Source of the DNA: Streptomyces sp. SCSIO 75703
Lineage (GTDB): Bacteria; Actinomycetota; Actinomycetes; Streptomycetales; Streptomycetaceae
Assembly: GCF_036607905.1 (NCBI RefSeq)
Contig: NZ_CP144555.1
Location: 124,001-188,000 of the forward strand
DNA: 64,000 nt
Direction of reading: 5' to 3'
Under the pieces are notes generated by a model. It had not been told where the DNA came from. It was given only the letters and a program-made list of their open reading frames with translations, and did not search any database. Made by a program: the position numbers and the translations under genes. Of this stretch, positions 53,529 through 60,348 are shown piece by piece (position 1 is the stretch's first letter; the number at the start of each line of letters is the position of its first letter).

Positions 53529-54509
53529 ATGACCGTGTTGATCCTCACCTGTGAAGAGGACGTCACCGCCGACATGGTGGTGGTCCGTCTGAACGCCTCG
53601 GGCGTACCGGTGGTGCGGCTGGACCCGGCCGACCTGACCCGCTCCGTGGGGCTCTCCGCCGAGTTCGGGCACGGCTCCCTGCGGGGCCGTCTCGCCACGG
53701 ACGGACGGCTGGTGGACCTGGCGGCGCTGCGCTCGGTGTGGGTGCGGCGGCCGGGCGGCGCGGCGAGCGGCGCCGCCCACCCCTCCGCGTGGCTGACCGA
53801 GGAGTCCTCACAGGCGCTGTACGGGGTGCTCCGGGGCACCGGTGCCCGCTGGATGAACGATCCGGACGCAGCGCACCGGGCCCGGTACAAGCCCTGGCAG
53901 TTGCGGCTGGCCCAGCGCTGCGGGCTGCCGGTGCCGGCCACGCTGATCACGACGTTCCCGGGGGCGGCGCGGGAGTTCGCCGACCGCTATCCGGACCTCG
54001 TGGTCAAGCCGGTCTCCGGGGCGCATCCGCAGGACCCGCCGAGGGCGGTGCCGACGAGCAGGGTGCCGCCGGGGGCGGACTTCTCCGCCGTCGCCCACGG
54101 TCCGACGCTGCTGCAGCGCCGGGTGGTCAAGCGGGCGGACATCCGGCTGACCGCGGTCGGCGGGCGGCTGTTCGCGGCCCGCACGTCCGTCCTGTCGCCG
54201 GGCGATCAGGAGGTGGACGTCCGGTTCGCCGCGTCGCGCGAACCGTGGCGGCCCACCGCGGTGCCCCGGTACGCGGCCGACGGGGTCCGCGCCTATCTGC
54301 GCGAGGCGCGACTGGCCTACGGGGCCTTCGACTTCGCCGAGGACGGAGAGGGCACCTGGTGGTTCCTGGAGTGCAACCAGTCGGGACAGTTCGGTTTCGT
54401 GGAGGTGGACACGGGCCAGCCGATCGCCCGCACGATCGCCGAGTGGCTGGCGCGTCCGGGTGCGGAGCGGCCGGCGACCGCCCCCCGCACCCGGACGACG
54501 GCGTGCTGA
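53529..54509 (+). CDS. ATP-grasp ribosomal peptide maturase
   Basis: A 326-residue ATP-grasp ligase that forms ester or amide crosslinks between side chains of its precursor peptide. N-terminal domain: MTVLILTCEEDVTADMVV, VWVRRPGG. ATP-grasp signatures: WMNDPDAAHRARYKPWQLRLA, GLPVPATLITT, YPDLVVKPVSGA, LLQRRVVKRADIRLTAVGGRL, and the terminal DFAEDGEGTWWFLECNQSG with Mg-binding Glu and Asn, then QFGFVE. This ending is diagnostic of the MvdD/TgmB-like peptide maturase family. It follows the precursor by 16 bases, in one transcript. No methyltransferase, peptidase or exporter is adjacent. Confidence 0.92.
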   Translation: MTVLILTCEEDVTADMVVVRLNASGVPVVRLDPADLTRSVGLSAEFGHGSLRGRLATDGRLVDLAALRSVWVRRPGGAASGAAHPSAWLTEESSQALYGVLRGTGARWMNDPDAAHRARYKPWQLRLAQRCGLPVPATLITTFPGAAREFADRYPDLVVKPVSGAHPQDPPRAVPTSRVPPGADFSAVAHGPTLLQRRVVKRADIRLTAVGGRLFAARTSVLSPGDQEVDVRFAASREPWRPTAVPRYAADGVRAYLREARLAYGAFDFAEDGEGTWWFLECNQSGQFGFVEVDTGQPIARTIAEWLARPGAERPATAPRTRTTAC

Positions 54510-54550
54510 CCCGGGGCGCTACCCCGGGCGGCACCGCCGTCCGCCGCCGG

Positions 54551-54766
54551 TCAGGCGGGACGCGGTCCGGGCAACAGGGCGGTGCGCTGCCAGCCGGCGC
54601 CCGGGGAGGGAGGGCGCTCGGTGCCGGGCAGGTGGCCGGGGGCGTGCGGTGATCGCAGGACGACCTCCAGTTCCCGGTGCACTCGCTCGGCCTCCCGGCG
54701 CACCTGCGTGGGCACGTCGCCGCATTCGGCGACGAGTCGGTCGTAGATGGGGGAATCCTGGAACAC
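54551..54766 (-). CDS. small hypothetical protein near the RiPP genes
   Basis: 71 residues, starting MFQDSPIYDRLVAECGDVP, with a charged helix TQVRREAERVHRELEVVL and a Pro/Gly-rich tail. The first 40 residues have the look of a conserved actinobacterial small protein I have no function for. GTG 54766 is the start; AAAGG lies rather far upstream (11 bases). It is convergent with the ATP-grasp gene, 41 bases from its stop, so a link to the RiPP is only positional. Confidence 0.6.
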   Translation of the reverse strand: MFQDSPIYDRLVAECGDVPTQVRREAERVHRELEVVLRSPHAPGHLPGTERPPSPGAGWQRTALLPGPRPA

Positions 54767-55077
54767 CCGTCAACGCGCCTTTCGTGTCGTTCGCCCCCGC
54801 TCGGGGCGCGACTGAGCAGTCTAGGCGCCCCGCTGAGCGGTCGCGCCCATTCCGCCGAGGCGGGCGGTCCGCGCGCACGGCGGGGCGGGCCGGCCGGCGG
54901 GCGGTGCCCCCGTGGGACGGTGCGCCCGACGTCGCCGCGACCGGGCCAGGAAACGCCCCGCGCCCGTCCCAGGGGCCAGAGCGACAGCTTCCGCCGGGAT
55001 CCCGCCAGGGCCGCGTCCCTGCGTCCCGGCCACGTGGCGCCGGTCCGGCGCGCGGGCCGGGGCGGCGCCGGGGCGTG
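54767..55077. other. intergenic, no supported gene
   Basis: 311 bases upstream of the small 71-residue gene and downstream of the DinB gene. Composition is shadow-like and no terminator or palindrome stands out. Confidence 0.4.
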
Positions 55078-55638
55078 TCACTGGCCCACGCGGCCGTCGA
55101 CGCACTCGCGCAGCAGGTCGGCGTGGCCGCAGTGGCGGGCGTACTCGTCGATGCGGTGCACGTGCAGTTCGCGGACGGCGATGCCCTGCTCGCCGATCCG
55201 GGCCCCCAGGTCCGCGTGGGCGGCCAGCGCGGCGTCGGTGGCTGCCTGCTCGCGCTCCAGGTCGGCGTAGGCCGAGTCGACGACGGCCTGTTCGGCGACG
55301 GCTCCGTGGAAGTCGGCGTCCCGCGCCCCGTACAGCTTGGGCAGGGGGTCGCCGGCGCCGATCCAGTTGCGCCAGTCGCGCTCGACCTCCGCGAGGTGGC
55401 GGAGGAGGCCGAGCAGGGACATGGTCGACGGCGGGACCGAGCGGCGGGCCAGCTGTCCGGGGTCCAGGCCCTCGCACTTCATGCGCAGGGTCAGCCGGTA
55501 GTTGGCCAGGCACTCCAGGAGGGTGGCGAGTTCGCCGTCGGGGCCGGGGCCCTCGTTGTCGCGGGGGTCCTTGTCAGGGTCGGTCCACATGTCGGGGTGG
55601 ACGGTGGCCTCGGTCCATCGCTCGGGTCGGTCGCTCAT
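55078..55638 (-). CDS. DinB-family protein (DUF664-type)
   Basis: A 186-residue four-helix-bundle DinB/mycothiol-transferase-like protein. Features: LATLLECLANYRLTLRMKCEGLD, STMSLLGLLRHLAEVERDWRNW with the first metal-type histidine, and a C-terminal helix with HVHRIDEYARHCGHADLLRE carrying further histidines. These proteins bind a divalent metal and often use mycothiol or similar thiols for transfer/isomerisation; substrate unknown. ATG 55638 (MSDRPERW) chosen; no ribosome site seen, so possibly leaderless. Confidence 0.87.
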   Translation of the reverse strand: MSDRPERWTEATVHPDMWTDPDKDPRDNEGPGPDGELATLLECLANYRLTLRMKCEGLDPGQLARRSVPPSTMSLLGLLRHLAEVERDWRNWIGAGDPLPKLYGARDADFHGAVAEQAVVDSAYADLEREQAATDAALAAHADLGARIGEQGIAVRELHVHRIDEYARHCGHADLLRECVDGRVGQ

Positions 55639-55766
55639 GCGGGCCATGCTGACGGCCGCGCGTCCGCCGGCGCCACCGAGTTTTCCGGGGTCCGGGGTGG
55701 CCGGACGGCGGTGGGGGGAGACGCGCGCGGCGCGTCTCCCCCCACCGCCGATCCGGTGCGGCGGTC

Positions 55767-56027
55767 TCAGACCGCCAGTGACAGGTCGCTCTCCCCGTCC
55801 GCGCCCGCCGCGTCGGAGGCGGTCGGCGGACGTCCCTTGGCCAGCAGCGCGTCGGCCTTGGCCACCGCGTCGTGGATGCCTGTCGTCGCCATCATCACGC
55901 AGAGCGTGTAGCTGACGTCCGCCAGTTCGCGGGCCGCGGCCGGCCGCTCCCTCTCCGCCTGAGCGATGCGCAGTGACGCGTACCGCGTCAGCAACTCCCT
56001 GACGACCTTCGGGTCCGGTTCGAGCAC
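55767..56027 (-). CDS. DUF5133-like small protein
   Basis: 86 residues: MLEPDPKVVRELLTRYASL, AQAERERPAAARELADVSYT and LCVMMATTGIHDAVAKADALL give the two-helix pattern with YTLCV that marks the Streptomyces DUF5133 group, whose function is unknown. GTG 56027 has GAGAGGGG upstream. The 3' end is acidic (GADGESDLSLAV). Monocistronic. Confidence 0.75.
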   Translation of the reverse strand: MLEPDPKVVRELLTRYASLRIAQAERERPAAARELADVSYTLCVMMATTGIHDAVAKADALLAKGRPPTASDAAGADGESDLSLAV

Positions 56028-56414
56028 GAAGCGCCCCTCTCTCGATTTGCGCTGCGTATGCCCGAACCCGGCGGAAACATTCACACCATGCACGCCACTG
56101 CTCACAATTGACCAAAAGCTGCCGCTTTTTGACCGGACAACAGCGGAATAACCCGGCAAACTGGCGGAGAATAGGCGGAATTCCAGAGTCCGATCAACGG
56201 ACAGACCGACCGGCCACGGACGCCCTGCACACCCGCTCCCCGGCGCGCGGCACCCCCTTGACAGAAGGACGGCGAAGCGGCCCGCGGGCACGGCCGCGCG
56301 GTCCGCCGGGACGGCGGGCACCCGTGCCCCGCCCCGACGGACCGCTCCCCCTTCGCCCACCGTCCGCGACGGCGGGCGGAAGACCCGCGCCTTCTCCCCC
56401 GTGGAGGGCGCGGG
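56028..56414. other. promoter region and intergenic space
   Basis: 387 bases upstream of the DUF5133-like gene. It contains AAAAGC-TGCC-GCTTTT (56112-56127), a 6-base-arm inverted repeat flanked by TTGACC on both sides, in an AT-richer patch. The minus-strand GGGCATAC near 56055, 28 bases before the gene, resembles a stress-sigma minus-ten element. Both are tentative. Confidence 0.35.
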
Positions 56415-56960
56415 TCAGTCTCCGATCGTGCGGGCCAGCTCCGTCGTGGCGCGGCTGATCTCGCTGTCGCCGTCCGCCAGGAGCCGCGGCAGCGCCTCGC
56501 GGCGGGCGCGGACCGCCTGCCGCGCCGCGCGCTCCCAGGCCACCGGGTTGTCCCGGTGGTTGAGGAGCTTGGGATAGACGCTCGCGGTGGTCTCCCACTG
56601 CCGGGCGTCGGCGATGTTCTTCAGGAGCCGGATGATCTGCGCCCGGCAGCTCACATGCGGCCGCTGCGCGAGTTCCCAGAGGAAGGGCACGGTCGCGGCG
56701 GTCGCCTGCTCGACCACGAACCCGTACTGGCAGATGCGCTTCCGCAGATCGCGGAGGGCGGCGCCGGCGGTCTCCGGGTCCCCTGCGGCCACTTTCTGCA
56801 GGAGGCGCGGGATGGCGGCGGCGGAACCGCTGGAGTCCTTGATGTCGTTCCAGGGGACCCGGTCCAGCCCGGTCAGGGGCGCGGTCCGGGCCGGTCCGGT
56901 CGGTGCTGTGGTGCGGCCGGTGCGCTCGGTGCTCGGCCGTGGTGTCTGAGCGCTGCGCAT
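56415..56960 (-). CDS. HEAT-repeat-like protein
   Basis: 181 residues. After a disordered Thr/Pro-rich 35, it reads VPWNDIKDSSGSAAAIPRLL, DPETAGAALRDLRKRICQYG, EQATAATVPFLWELAQRP and SCRAQIIRLLKNIADAR: repeated helical pairs like actinobacterial HEAT-repeat proteins with the (W)..(A)VPFL.EL motif, often encoded near immunity or signalling genes. It probably mediates protein contacts. Start ATG 56960, 28 bases after the ATP-binding protein gene in the same direction, suggesting an operon. Confidence 0.72.
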   Translation of the reverse strand: MRSAQTPRPSTERTGRTTAPTGPARTAPLTGLDRVPWNDIKDSSGSAAAIPRLLQKVAAGDPETAGAALRDLRKRICQYGFVVEQATAATVPFLWELAQRPHVSCRAQIIRLLKNIADARQWETTASVYPKLLNHRDNPVAWERAARQAVRARREALPRLLADGDSEISRATTELARTIGD

Positions 56961-56988
56961 GGTGTGGGGCCCTTCCGCGGCAGTCGGG

Positions 56989-57558
56989 TCAAGTCAGGGG
57001 ACGAGTGGGCAGCTTGGCCCAGACGGTCTTGCCGGCCGGAGTCCTCGGGGTCCAGCCCCACACCTCCGACAGGGCGTCGACGATGCCCAGCCCGCGGCCG
57101 TGCTCCCGCAGGGCCGACTCGTCGGAGGGCAGGAACACGGGCGCGTCCTCGCCGGGGTCCGAGACGGTCAGCGTCAGGTAGCCCGGGTCGAGGGCGAGGC
57201 CGAGCCGGACCTCGGGGGTCCCGGCCGAGCCCGCCGGGGGGCCGGCGTGCGCGACGGCGTTGGTGGCGAGTTCGGTGAGGACCAGGACGGCGTCGTCGCC
57301 GCGGTGCTCCAGCGACCAGGCGCGCAAGGTGTCCCGGGTGAAGGCCCTGGCGCGGGCGAATCCCTCCCTGGTGCAGGTGATGCGCAGCGCCGCCGAGGCG
57401 GGCCGCGCGGCGGACGGGCGGTGCTTCGCACAGTGATCGGGGGACGGCCACGCGCCGGGCCGCACCGTGTGCGGAGGGCCACCGAACCGGCCGGCCACAC
57501 CCGTCCCCGAAGCGGGTTCGCCGGGTGACCGGAGCGTTCGGTGCGCAGGTGACGACAC
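56989..57558 (-). CDS. RsbW-like ATP-binding regulatory protein
   Basis: A 189-residue HATPase_c_2 protein, the anti-sigma-kinase fold. After a 45-residue leader, TCTREGFARARAFTRDTLRAW, then the N box LVLTELATNAVAHAGPP, LTLTVSDPGEDAP, and the G box ALREHGRGLGIVDALSEVWG. Streptomyces has many such small ATPases next to XRE-DUF397 pairs; they may bind antagonists rather than sigma factors. GTG 57558 has GGGAG six bases upstream. Divergent from DUF397-XRE across a palindrome. Confidence 0.9.
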   Translation of the reverse strand: MSSPAHRTLRSPGEPASGTGVAGRFGGPPHTVRPGAWPSPDHCAKHRPSAARPASAALRITCTREGFARARAFTRDTLRAWSLEHRGDDAVLVLTELATNAVAHAGPPAGSAGTPEVRLGLALDPGYLTLTVSDPGEDAPVFLPSDESALREHGRGLGIVDALSEVWGWTPRTPAGKTVWAKLPTRPLT

Positions 57559-57637
57559 GACAACTCCCTGATACGACGTCAGGACGGGGCGTCGAACCAG
57601 GGGTTGACGCCACGGCTATTATCCACGCTGACAGCGC

Positions 57638-57657
57638 TCGCGTGCAATTGCACGAGA
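57638..57657. promoter_or_regulatory. operator palindrome in the WhiJ-like locus
   Basis: A 20-base palindrome with one mismatch pair, core CGTGCAATTGCACG (57641-57654), between the divergent ATPase and DUF397 genes, 80 bases from either start. AT-rich GAAATTGCGCGAAAAAAAT adjoins it and may hold the DUF397 promoter. Confidence 0.65.
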
Positions 57658-57739
57658 AATTGCGCGAAAAAAATCGGCTGGGAGCGTGCGAGGGCCGACG
57701 CGGTACGGCCCGCTTCCCCGAACGGCAAGGAGAACTGCG

Positions 57740-57967
57740 GTGCCACCACTGCGCAACGGAGTGCAGGCGAGTTCACTGGACGCCTGCTGGATGAAGAGCC
57801 GGTACAGCAACGCCGAGGGCAACTGTGTCGAGGTCGCCCTCGTCGACGGGGGCATAGCCATGCGCAACTCCCGCGATCCCGACGGCCCCGCCCTCGTCTA
57901 CACCTCCGCGGAGGTCGCCGCCTTCGTCGCCGGCGCGAAGGACGGGGAGTTCGACTATCTGCTGTAG
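57740..57967 (+). CDS. DUF397 protein
   Basis: 75 residues with the DUF397 signature: WMKSRYSNAEGNCVEVALV, IAMRNSRDPDGPALVYTSA, EVAAFVAGAKDGEFDYLL. DUF397 proteins pair with XRE-DUF5753 regulators (WhiJ, BldB-associated loci) and influence development and antibiotic production; biochemical role open. GTG 57740 follows AAGGAGA. The XRE gene starts 141 bases downstream in the same direction. Confidence 0.93.
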   Translation: MPPLRNGVQASSLDACWMKSRYSNAEGNCVEVALVDGGIAMRNSRDPDGPALVYTSAEVAAFVAGAKDGEFDYLL

Positions 57968-58108
57968 ACGCGCGCCGCACGGGTGCCACCCGGCTTGCCA
58001 CCGAGGCAAGCGGAGCCCAACTAGCCGATTCCTACGGGCTGATGCGCTGCGGACCGGCGGAGTGAGATAGTGTGATTCTCAAGTCTGCCGGTCTGCTGGG
58101 AGCAACGG

Positions 58109-59029
58109 ATGTCCACCACATCGCCACGCATCTCCCGTCTCGAACCCTACCTCGACCGGGTCGAGCCGGCTCCCACTCTGCTGAAGATGCTCGTCGGCGT
58201 GCAGTTGGCCGGTTTCCGTGAGGACGCGGGCCTCTCCCAGGACCAGGCGGCGCGCAAACTGGGCTTCAGCGGCGCCAAGCTCTCCCGCATCGAGTCGGGC
58301 AAAGGCCGCAGGCCCCCGACGGAGAAGGACGTCCGCGCCCTCCTCAAGCTCTACGGCACGGACGCCTACGAGGCGTCGGTGCTGGTCAAGCTGCTAGGCA
58401 GGGCCGGTGAGCCCGGCTGGTGGCAGCGGTACGACAAGCGTCTGATGCCGGAGTGGTTCGAGCGCCTGGTCGGCCTCCAGGAGGCCGCGGAGACCATCCG
58501 CACCTTCGAGATCCAGTACGTGCCGGGTCTGCTCCAGACCGCCGCGTACACCCGTGCCGTGGTCGAGCGGGGCCTGCCCAACGCGCCCGCCGCCGAGGTG
58601 GAACGCCGGGTCGAGCTGCGGATGCGCCGGGCGGAGCTGCTGCACCGGACCGGCGCACCGCAACTGTGGGCGATCATCGACGAGTCGGTCCTGCTGCGCG
58701 TGCTGGGCAGCCGCGAGGTCATGCGCGAGCAACTGGAACACCTGGTGGTGATGGCGGAGCGGCCCCACGTGACGCTCCAGATCGTGCCGCTGGACGTGAC
58801 GAACGCGTCGGCGCCCGCGATCCCGGTCACCTACCTGCGCTTCGGCGGTGTGGACCTGCCCGACGTGGTCTATCTGGAGCACATCCGGAGCGCCAACTTC
58901 CTGGAGGACCAGGACGAGACCGAGGAGTACCGGGTCGCGCTGGACCGGCTGGCCGACGAGGCGCTGACGCCCCGGGAGTCCGTGCGGATACTGCGCGAGA
59001 CGATGGCGCGGCGCTACCCCGCCGGCTGA
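58109..59029 (+). CDS. XRE-family regulator with DUF5753 (WhiJ-like)
   Basis: 306 residues. N-terminal helix-turn-helix: FREDAGLSQDQAARKLGFSGAKLSRIE (about 32-58, broken by the QDQAARKLGFS recognition region). DUF5753 from about 105: PEWFERLVGLQEAAETIRTF, YVPGLLQTAAYTRAVVERG, RVELRMRRAELLHRTG, and the closing YLEHIRSANFLEDQDETEEYR. The layout is that of WhiJ-type repressors whose action is modified by a DUF397 partner. ATG 58109 with GGGAG further upstream. Probable ligand: its DUF397 neighbour. Convergent with the methyltransferase gene. Confidence 0.93.
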   Translation: MSTTSPRISRLEPYLDRVEPAPTLLKMLVGVQLAGFREDAGLSQDQAARKLGFSGAKLSRIESGKGRRPPTEKDVRALLKLYGTDAYEASVLVKLLGRAGEPGWWQRYDKRLMPEWFERLVGLQEAAETIRTFEIQYVPGLLQTAAYTRAVVERGLPNAPAAEVERRVELRMRRAELLHRTGAPQLWAIIDESVLLRVLGSREVMREQLEHLVVMAERPHVTLQIVPLDVTNASAPAIPVTYLRFGGVDLPDVVYLEHIRSANFLEDQDETEEYRVALDRLADEALTPRESVRILRETMARRYPAG

Positions 59030-59075
59030 GCACGCGGCCCCGGGAGCCGGGTCCGCGTCACGACCGTAGGGCCGA

Positions 59076-59123
59076 CGGCCCCGGGCCGCGCTCCGGCTCC
59101 CGCCGGGCGCGGGCCCGGGGCCG
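59076..59123. terminator. bidirectional terminator
   Basis: CGGCCCCGGGCC (59076-59087) pairs with GGCCCGGGGCCG (59112-59123) between the convergent XRE and methyltransferase genes; the loop is long (24 bases). Confidence 0.5.
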
Positions 59124-59129
59124 TTCGCG

Positions 59130-59951
59130 TCAGCGCAGCCGGCCGACGCCGCCGAACTCGATCCACTCCTGGGTGAGCTGGCGCGGCGCCACCTCGTTGT
59201 CCGGGCGCCAGGTGGAGACCTCCACGAGGCCCGGCTCCAGGACGTCCATGCCCTCGAACCACTCCTCGACGTCCCGGGGTTCGCGCACGCGGCCCCAGTG
59301 GCCCTGGGTCGCCTGGTCCATGAACTCCGTCACCGAGCGGCGCACCTCCGCGTCCTCGCTGACGAGCTGGCACATCACGGCGTAACTGCCGGGGGCCATC
59401 CGCTCGGTGACGCGGCGCACCACGGCCATGGGCCCGTCGGTGTCGCTGTCGGGGATGCAGTGGAAGACCGAGTTGAAGAGCACGGCCACCGGCTGCGTGA
59501 AGTCGATCAGGCGCCGGGTGTCCGGGTGGGAGAAGATCTCCTCGGTGGACCGCATGTCGGCGTGTATCACGGCGGTGCGGTCGTTCTGGTCGAGCAGCGC
59601 CCTGCCGTGCACGAGCACCATCGGGTCGTTGTCGACGTAGATCACGCGCGAGTCGGGGGCGACGCGCTGGGCGACCTGGTGCACGTTGTCCTGGGTGGGC
59701 AGGCCGGAGCCGTGGTCGAGGAACTGGCGTATCCCGTAGTCCTCGGCGAGGGTGCGGACCACACGCTGGAGGAAGCGGCGGTTGTTGAGCGCCAGCCGGC
59801 GCGTGCTGGGGACGACCTTGTCCAGCTCCCCGACCGCCGCCCGGTCCGCCGCGTAGTTGTCCTTGCCGCCCAGGTAGAAGTCGTACATACGCGCGGCGGT
59901 CGGCACGTTGGCGTCGATCTCCGTGGACAGCTGCTTGTCGGCTTGCATCAT
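59130..59951 (-). CDS. DUF574 SAM-dependent methyltransferase
   Basis: 273 residues of the actinobacterial Methyltransf_19/DUF574 family. Signatures: NVPTAARMYDFYLGGKDNYAADR at the N-terminus (the YDYxLGGxxN hallmark), FLDHGSGLPTQDNVHQVAQ (SAM loop), VIYVDNDPMVLVHGRALL, PVAVLFNSVFHCIPD, and EEWFEGMDVLEPGLVEVSTW. The real substrate is unknown. Two ATGs start the frame (59951, 59948), with GGAGCTGGGGGA upstream. These genes are multi-copy in Streptomyces and often sit near XRE-DUF397 loci. Confidence 0.92.
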   Translation of the reverse strand: MMQADKQLSTEIDANVPTAARMYDFYLGGKDNYAADRAAVGELDKVVPSTRRLALNNRRFLQRVVRTLAEDYGIRQFLDHGSGLPTQDNVHQVAQRVAPDSRVIYVDNDPMVLVHGRALLDQNDRTAVIHADMRSTEEIFSHPDTRRLIDFTQPVAVLFNSVFHCIPDSDTDGPMAVVRRVTERMAPGSYAVMCQLVSEDAEVRRSVTEFMDQATQGHWGRVREPRDVEEWFEGMDVLEPGLVEVSTWRPDNEVAPRQLTQEWIEFGGVGRLR

Positions 59952-60161
59952 TCCCCCAGCTCCGTATCGCGCCAACTGGTCTGGCCTGACTGAGAGTACA
60001 TCGTAAGTACCAGGTCATCAGCAGAACCAGGGGCCCCGGGTAACAAGATCCCAACGGCCTTGCCCCACAACTCATCTGACGCCACGTCCGGTACGGGCGC
60101 AAAGCGTTCGCGCCGGCGCGCGCCGGTCGCGTCCGGACCCCGCGGCCGGTCCGGGGAGCGG

Positions 60162-60189
60162 CTTAACCAGACCTTAAGGGCCGGTTAAG
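60162..60189. promoter_or_regulatory. nested inverted repeat of unknown role
   Basis: CTTAACC (60162-60168) and GGTTAAG (60183-60189) are perfect arms around CCTTAAGG (60172-60179), itself a palindrome. It could be an operator with two nested sites. GTTCACC (60209-60215) lies 20 bases downstream, the form of one PhoP-box repeat. Confidence 0.35.
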
Positions 60190-60296
60190 GCCGCCCGGGG
60201 CCCGTCCGGTTCACCGAGGACAGGCGGGTGCGGCGCCTTGCGGAGGGGTCCGGACTGTTGGCCGCGCCACCCGTCCCGCGTAGCATCGGGCCACGG

Positions 60297-60314
60297 CCTG
60301 AGAGCGCTCTCAGG
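60297..60314. promoter_or_regulatory. LacI-type (CebR-like) operator
   Basis: Perfect 18-base palindrome CCTGAGAGCGCTCTCAGG, centred 43 bases before the GH64 start. Its core TGAGAGCGCTCTCA differs from the CebR box TGGGAGCGCTCCCA by one symmetric base, as expected for a LacI-family sugar regulator. Confidence 0.75.
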
Positions 60315-60348
60315 CTGTCATGTCTCGTTCATTCAGGAGGCCCCCCAC

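Larger units (their letters stand above)
59952..60348. other. divergent promoter region
   Basis: 397 bases between the methyltransferase and GH64 genes. Contains the palindromes at 60162-60189 and 60297-60314 described separately. Near the methyltransferase, AGTACATCGTAAGTAC forms a direct/inverted repeat (59995-60010). No coding content is recognised. Confidence 0.5.
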
